Source: CADEED01 sp043747875 (GTDB lineage: Bacteria; Pseudomonadota; Gammaproteobacteria; Steroidobacterales; Steroidobacteraceae). From it: a DNA stretch of 64,000 nt. The notes under the pieces were generated by a model that ran no database searches, had not been told where the DNA came from, and was given only the letters and a program-made list of their open reading frames with translations. Shown here in pieces: positions 61,200-64,000 of this stretch (position 1 is its first letter; each line of letters begins with the position of its first letter). Position numbers and translations under genes: made by a program. Location of the stretch: the NCBI GenBank assembly GCA_043747875.1, contig JAYTOI010000045.1, positions 14,806 through 78,805 of the forward strand. The letters are read 5' to 3'.

Positions 61200-62426
61200 A
61201 TGCCGCTTGCTGATCAAAATATGGCGAACACCTCTCCTATCGTTCTGGCCTATTCCGGCGGTCTCGACACCTCCTTCCTGGTGCCGTGGCTCAAGGAAAA
61301 TTACAGCCGCCCGATCATCACGGTCACCGTCGACACGGGCGGCATCGACGCCGCCGGCGCCGCGACGCTGCGCGAGCGCTCGCTCGCGCTGGGGGCCGTC
61401 CAGCATCACCAGATCGACGCGCGCGCCGACTACTTCGAGCAGGTGCTGCGCTTCCTGATCATGGGCAACGTGCGCCGCGGCCAGCTCTATCCACTGTGCG
61501 TGGGCGCCGAACGCGTCATGCAGGCGCAGACCATCGCGCTGATGGCGCGCAAGCTCGGCACGAACTCCATCGCGCATGGCTGCACGGCCGCGGGCAACGA
61601 CCAGGTGCGCTTCGAAGTGGCGCTGCGTACGCTGGCGCCGGAGCTCGAGGTAATCGCGCCGGTGCGCGACAAGGCGTTCAAGCGCCAGGAAGAGCTCGAC
61701 TATCTACAGAGCCGCAACCTTCCTGTGCCGCCGTTCGGCGCGGCGTATTCGATCAATCGCGGCCTCTGGGGCGTGACGATCGGCGGCATGGAGACCCTGA
61801 CTTCCGAGGGCAGCATCCCGGACAGCGCCTGGGTGCTGTCGAAGGACGCATTCACAAACCCGCGCGCGCCCGAGAAGCACATCATCCACTTCGAGAAGGG
61901 CCGCCCGGTCGGGCTCGACGGCCAGACGCTGTCTGCGGTCGAGGTGGTCGAGAAGCTCGAAACCTTGGGCGCACCATTCGGCATCGGCCGCGGCATTCAC
62001 CTGGGCGACACCATCATCGGCACGAAGGGTCGCGTCGCGTTCGAGGCGCCGGCGGCCGAAACGCTGCTGACCGCGCACCGCGAGCTCGAAAAGCTCGTGC
62101 TCACGCCGCGCCAGCAGCGCATCAAGGACTCGCTCGCGGGTCCGTACGGCGACTGGGTGCACGAGGGGCAGTTGCTGGATCCCGTGTGCCGCGACATCGA
62201 GGCGCTGTTGCTGTCGTCGCAGGCGCGCGTCACCGGCAAGGTCAACGTGCTGTTCCGCCCGGGTAGTTTGTTCGTCGAGGGCGTCGAGTCGGCGCATTCG
62301 CTGATGGCGGTTTCGCGTGGTGTATACGGCGAAGCAGCGGGCGAATGGACACCGCAGGATGCGCTGGGTTTCTCCAAGATCGTTTCGCTCACGGGCATGT
62401 TCCATGCGCGTGCGGGGAGCAAGTAA
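61200..62426 (+). CDS. argG: Argininosuccinate synthase ArgG
   Basis: A 408-residue enzyme that joins citrulline and aspartate using ATP. The nucleotide motif AYSGGLDTS (A17-S25), the citrulline region NSIAHGCTAAGNDQVRFE and the C-terminal MFHARAGSK are typical. Alternative start: M8 (61221). The gene lies 6 bp after argR. Its stop TAA overlaps the first of three 14-bp repeats that lead into the next gene. Confidence 0.97.
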   Translation: MPLADQNMANTSPIVLAYSGGLDTSFLVPWLKENYSRPIITVTVDTGGIDAAGAATLRERSLALGAVQHHQIDARADYFEQVLRFLIMGNVRRGQLYPLCVGAERVMQAQTIALMARKLGTNSIAHGCTAAGNDQVRFEVALRTLAPELEVIAPVRDKAFKRQEELDYLQSRNLPVPPFGAAYSINRGLWGVTIGGMETLTSEGSIPDSAWVLSKDAFTNPRAPEKHIIHFEKGRPVGLDGQTLSAVEVVEKLETLGAPFGIGRGIHLGDTIIGTKGRVAFEAPAAETLLTAHRELEKLVLTPRQQRIKDSLAGPYGDWVHEGQLLDPVCRDIEALLLSSQARVTGKVNVLFRPGSLFVEGVESAHSLMAVSRGVYGEAAGEWTPQDALGFSKIVSLTGMFHARAGSK

Positions 62427-62466
62427 ATGAGGACGGCCAAATGAGAACTGCCAAATGAGAACTGTA
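62425..62466 (+). repeat. Three 14-bp repeats carrying two overlapping mini-ORFs
   Basis: The 14-bp unit AAATGAGAACTGCC occurs twice almost exactly and once with two changes, at 62425-62438, 62439-62452 and 62453-62466. Each copy has an ATG. The first two open six-codon frames (both encode MRTAK then TGA) whose stop overlaps the next ATG; the third ATG (62455) is the start of the DUF1611 gene (MRTVV). GAGGA in copy one suits the second ATG. Confidence 0.9.
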
Positions 62467-63540
62467 GTCGTCGACAAGATCGCGTCGGTCACCCAGGCCT
62501 GCGGCCTCGGCAACGAGGTGCGCGTCGCCACGGACAACATTCCTTCCGAGGAGGGCGTGGTCGTGGTCGTGGAGATCCTCACGAACAAGTCCACCTACAA
62601 TACGCTCGAGCTCACGAGCGGCCGCATGGCGAAAGTCGTCAAGGGCGACATCGTCGCGGGCGCCCTCGGCCATCGCAAGGCGTTGTTCGGCTACTCGGGC
62701 CACGTGCCCGAGAGCGTGAAGCCCGGCGACATCGTGCAGATGCTCAACATCGGCGGCGTACTCGGCATGTGCGATTCGGTGAACCCCGACAAGGGCAAGC
62801 CGTTCGACTGCCGCGTCATCGGCGGCGTGCTCGATTTCCCCTACCTGGGTGAGCGCATCGGCGTGCCCGCGCGCGTCGGATATCGCAAGTTCGATCCGGA
62901 CGCCGTGCTCAACGCCCAGGGCATACCGGTCGTGGCGCTCGCGGGCACGTGCATGGAGGCCGGCAAGACGGCCGCGGCCGCCGCCATCATCAGCCGCATG
63001 CGTCATCGCGGCCTGGTCGTGGACGCGTTCAAGGCCACCGGCGTATCCCTGCGCCGCGACATCATGGCGTTCGAGGACGCGGGCGCGCGCAACACGCTCA
63101 TCTTCACCGATTTCGGCATCGTCTCGACCACGCGCAAGGTGGGCCCGGCGCTCACGCGCACCATGCTCACCGAGCTGTCGGACAAGAAGCCCGACGTCAT
63201 CGTGTTCGAGCTCGGCGACGGGTTGTTAGGCACCTATGGCGTGGATGCCATCCTCGAGCAGGAGGACATCCGCAAGGCGATGACCGGAGTGGTGCTATCG
63301 GCCAACGACCCGGTGGCCGCGTACGGCGGCGTCGATATCCTGCGCAAGCGATATGGCATCGAGCCCGTCGCCGTCACGGGTCCGTCCACGGACAACGCAG
63401 TGGGCGTGGCGATCATCCGGGACCAGCTCAAGGTTCCCGCGTTCAATGCGTTGTCGGCCGGCGCTGCGCTCGGCGATTCCATCATCGAGTCGGTTGGGCT
63501 CACGCAGGCGCGCCCGGCCGACCGCACCTCGAATGACTGA
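62455..63540 (+). CDS. DUF1611-family P-loop protein in the arginine operon
   Basis: A 361-residue protein. An N-terminal domain of unknown fold (TLELTSGRMAKVVKGDIVAG) precedes a nucleotide-binding region whose Walker A-like motif is GTCMEAGKT (164-172), then KATGVSLRRDIMAFED and FGIVSTTRKVG. The family DUF1611 is known mainly from structure and sequence; some relatives act as amino-acid amide ligases or as kinase-like enzymes, but this one is not assigned. Its place between argG and argC, all in one direction, suggests an arginine-related or acetyl-amino-acid step. A TTGTTAGG word lies at 63223. Confidence 0.85.
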   Translation: MRTVVVDKIASVTQACGLGNEVRVATDNIPSEEGVVVVVEILTNKSTYNTLELTSGRMAKVVKGDIVAGALGHRKALFGYSGHVPESVKPGDIVQMLNIGGVLGMCDSVNPDKGKPFDCRVIGGVLDFPYLGERIGVPARVGYRKFDPDAVLNAQGIPVVALAGTCMEAGKTAAAAAIISRMRHRGLVVDAFKATGVSLRRDIMAFEDAGARNTLIFTDFGIVSTTRKVGPALTRTMLTELSDKKPDVIVFELGDGLLGTYGVDAILEQEDIRKAMTGVVLSANDPVAAYGGVDILRKRYGIEPVAVTGPSTDNAVGVAIIRDQLKVPAFNALSAGAALGDSIIESVGLTQARPADRTSND

Positions 63541-64000
63541 CATGCCTAACCAGATCCCCGCCATCGTGCTCGGCGGCACCGGCTACGTTTCGGGCGAGCT
63601 CATACGGCTGCTGCTCTGTCATCCGCATTTCGCCCTCGTGGGCATCCTCTCCGACAGCTCGCCCGGCGAACCCGCGGGCAAGTCATTCCCGCATCTCGCC
63701 GCGCTGCTGGGCGACACGCAGTTCAAGTCGCAGGAGAAGATTGCGGAGCTCATCGCTAAAGAGCCGACGTCGGCCGTGTTCTGCGCCGCGCCACACGGCG
63801 CGGCAGCCGGGCTCATCGATTCGCTCTTGAGGGCGTCGGAGGCGGCCGGCACCAAGCCGCGCTTCGTCGACATCTCCGCGGATTTCCGCTACGCGAGCGC
63901 TGCGGCCTACGAAGCCGTCTACAAGCATCCGCACGGCGCGCCGCAGCGGCTCGCGGAATTCACGTGCGCGGTTCCCGAGCACCTGAGGACCGCGCCGACG
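63533..64000 (+). CDS. argC: N-acetyl-gamma-glutamyl-phosphate reductase ArgC (3' truncated by the window)
   Basis: The frame is open to the last base, giving at least 156 residues. ArgC reduces N-acetylglutamyl phosphate with NADPH in arginine synthesis. The nucleotide motif LGGTGYVSGELIRLL, the VFCAAPHGAAA loop and FVDISADFRY are family signatures. The start may be ATG 63533 (overlapping the DUF1611 stop by 8 bp) or ATG 63542, both in one frame. The catalytic Cys lies near CAVPEH at the right edge. Confidence 0.92.
   Translation, partial: MTDMPNQIPAIVLGGTGYVSGELIRLLLCHPHFALVGILSDSSPGEPAGKSFPHLAALLGDTQFKSQEKIAELIAKEPTSAVFCAAPHGAAAGLIDSLLRASEAAGTKPRFVDISADFRYASAAAYEAVYKHPHGAPQRLAEFTCAVPEHLRTAPT

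Noticed and set aside
1..64000. CRISPR array, tRNA, rRNA, prophage or insertion sequence
   Set aside because: No regular direct repeats with spacers, no cloverleaf with CCA end, and no transposase or integrase frame were found.

Overview
The window is 64 kb of GC-rich chromosomal DNA, densely packed with protein genes on both strands, many joined by 1-4 base stop/start overlaps. The gene set is that of a Gram-negative gammaproteobacterium: TamA/TamB, a YdbH/YdbL-type pair, YadG/YadH, AlkB close to the E. coli protein, large and small glutamate synthase subunits, bactofilin, SPOR lipoprotein, and an arginine operon with ArgR, ArgG and ArgC. The GC content and the mix of families fit the Xanthomonadales/Nevskiales/Steroidobacterales side of the class; that placement is inference. 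I saw no rRNA, tRNA, CRISPR array, prophage or insertion sequence.

Layout. 1-3.2 kb: the 3' end of an unknown gene, then a large secreted Cys-rich protein. 3.3-9.4 kb: gltB-gltD. 9.5-15.2 kb: a DMT transporter and small unknown genes, including a secreted HExxH peptidase-like protein. 15.2-19.4 kb: a 1392-residue envelope protein. 19.5-25.7 kb: S41 peptidase, DUF924 protein, a long perfect hairpin, a cation-diffusion-facilitator protein and an M16 active/inactive peptidase pair. 25.7-33.9 kb: SPOR lipoprotein, bactofilin, PQQ-type sugar dehydrogenase with fibronectin domains, YheT-like hydrolase, a membrane-anchored receiver protein, a Thr/Arg-rich repeat protein, and a glycosyltransferase with a PAP2 phosphatase. 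34-38 kb: YdbH/YdbL-type lipid-transport genes and a hydrolase whose first codons lie inside a terminator. 38-45.2 kb: ECF sigma operon, YadGH exporter, TonB-like protein and an unusual subtilase. 45.3-48.5 kb: FlhC-like regulator with a divergent partner, NudC and a TANGO2-family protein. 48.6-54.8 kb: tamA-tamB-alkB. 54.8-60.2 kb: lipoprotein, class 3 lipase, an acidic protein, two tandem secreted paralogs and a YiiX-type enzyme. 60.3-64 kb: YCII protein and argR-argG-DUF1611-argC, with the last gene cut by the window end.

Working together. The strongest theme is the cell envelope: TamAB and YdbH/YdbL (phospholipid transport and outer-membrane assembly), YadGH, bactofilin, SPOR, PAP2 and glycosyltransferase genes, and many secreted hydrolases. 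The second theme is nitrogen and arginine: glutamate synthase at one end and an ArgR-controlled arginine operon at the other. The oddest signals are a 39-bp perfect inverted repeat, a dispersed AT-rich word family (TAGWTWG, TTGTTAGG) found in genes on both strands, a terminator inside a reading frame, and a relay of mini-ORFs before the DUF1611 gene.
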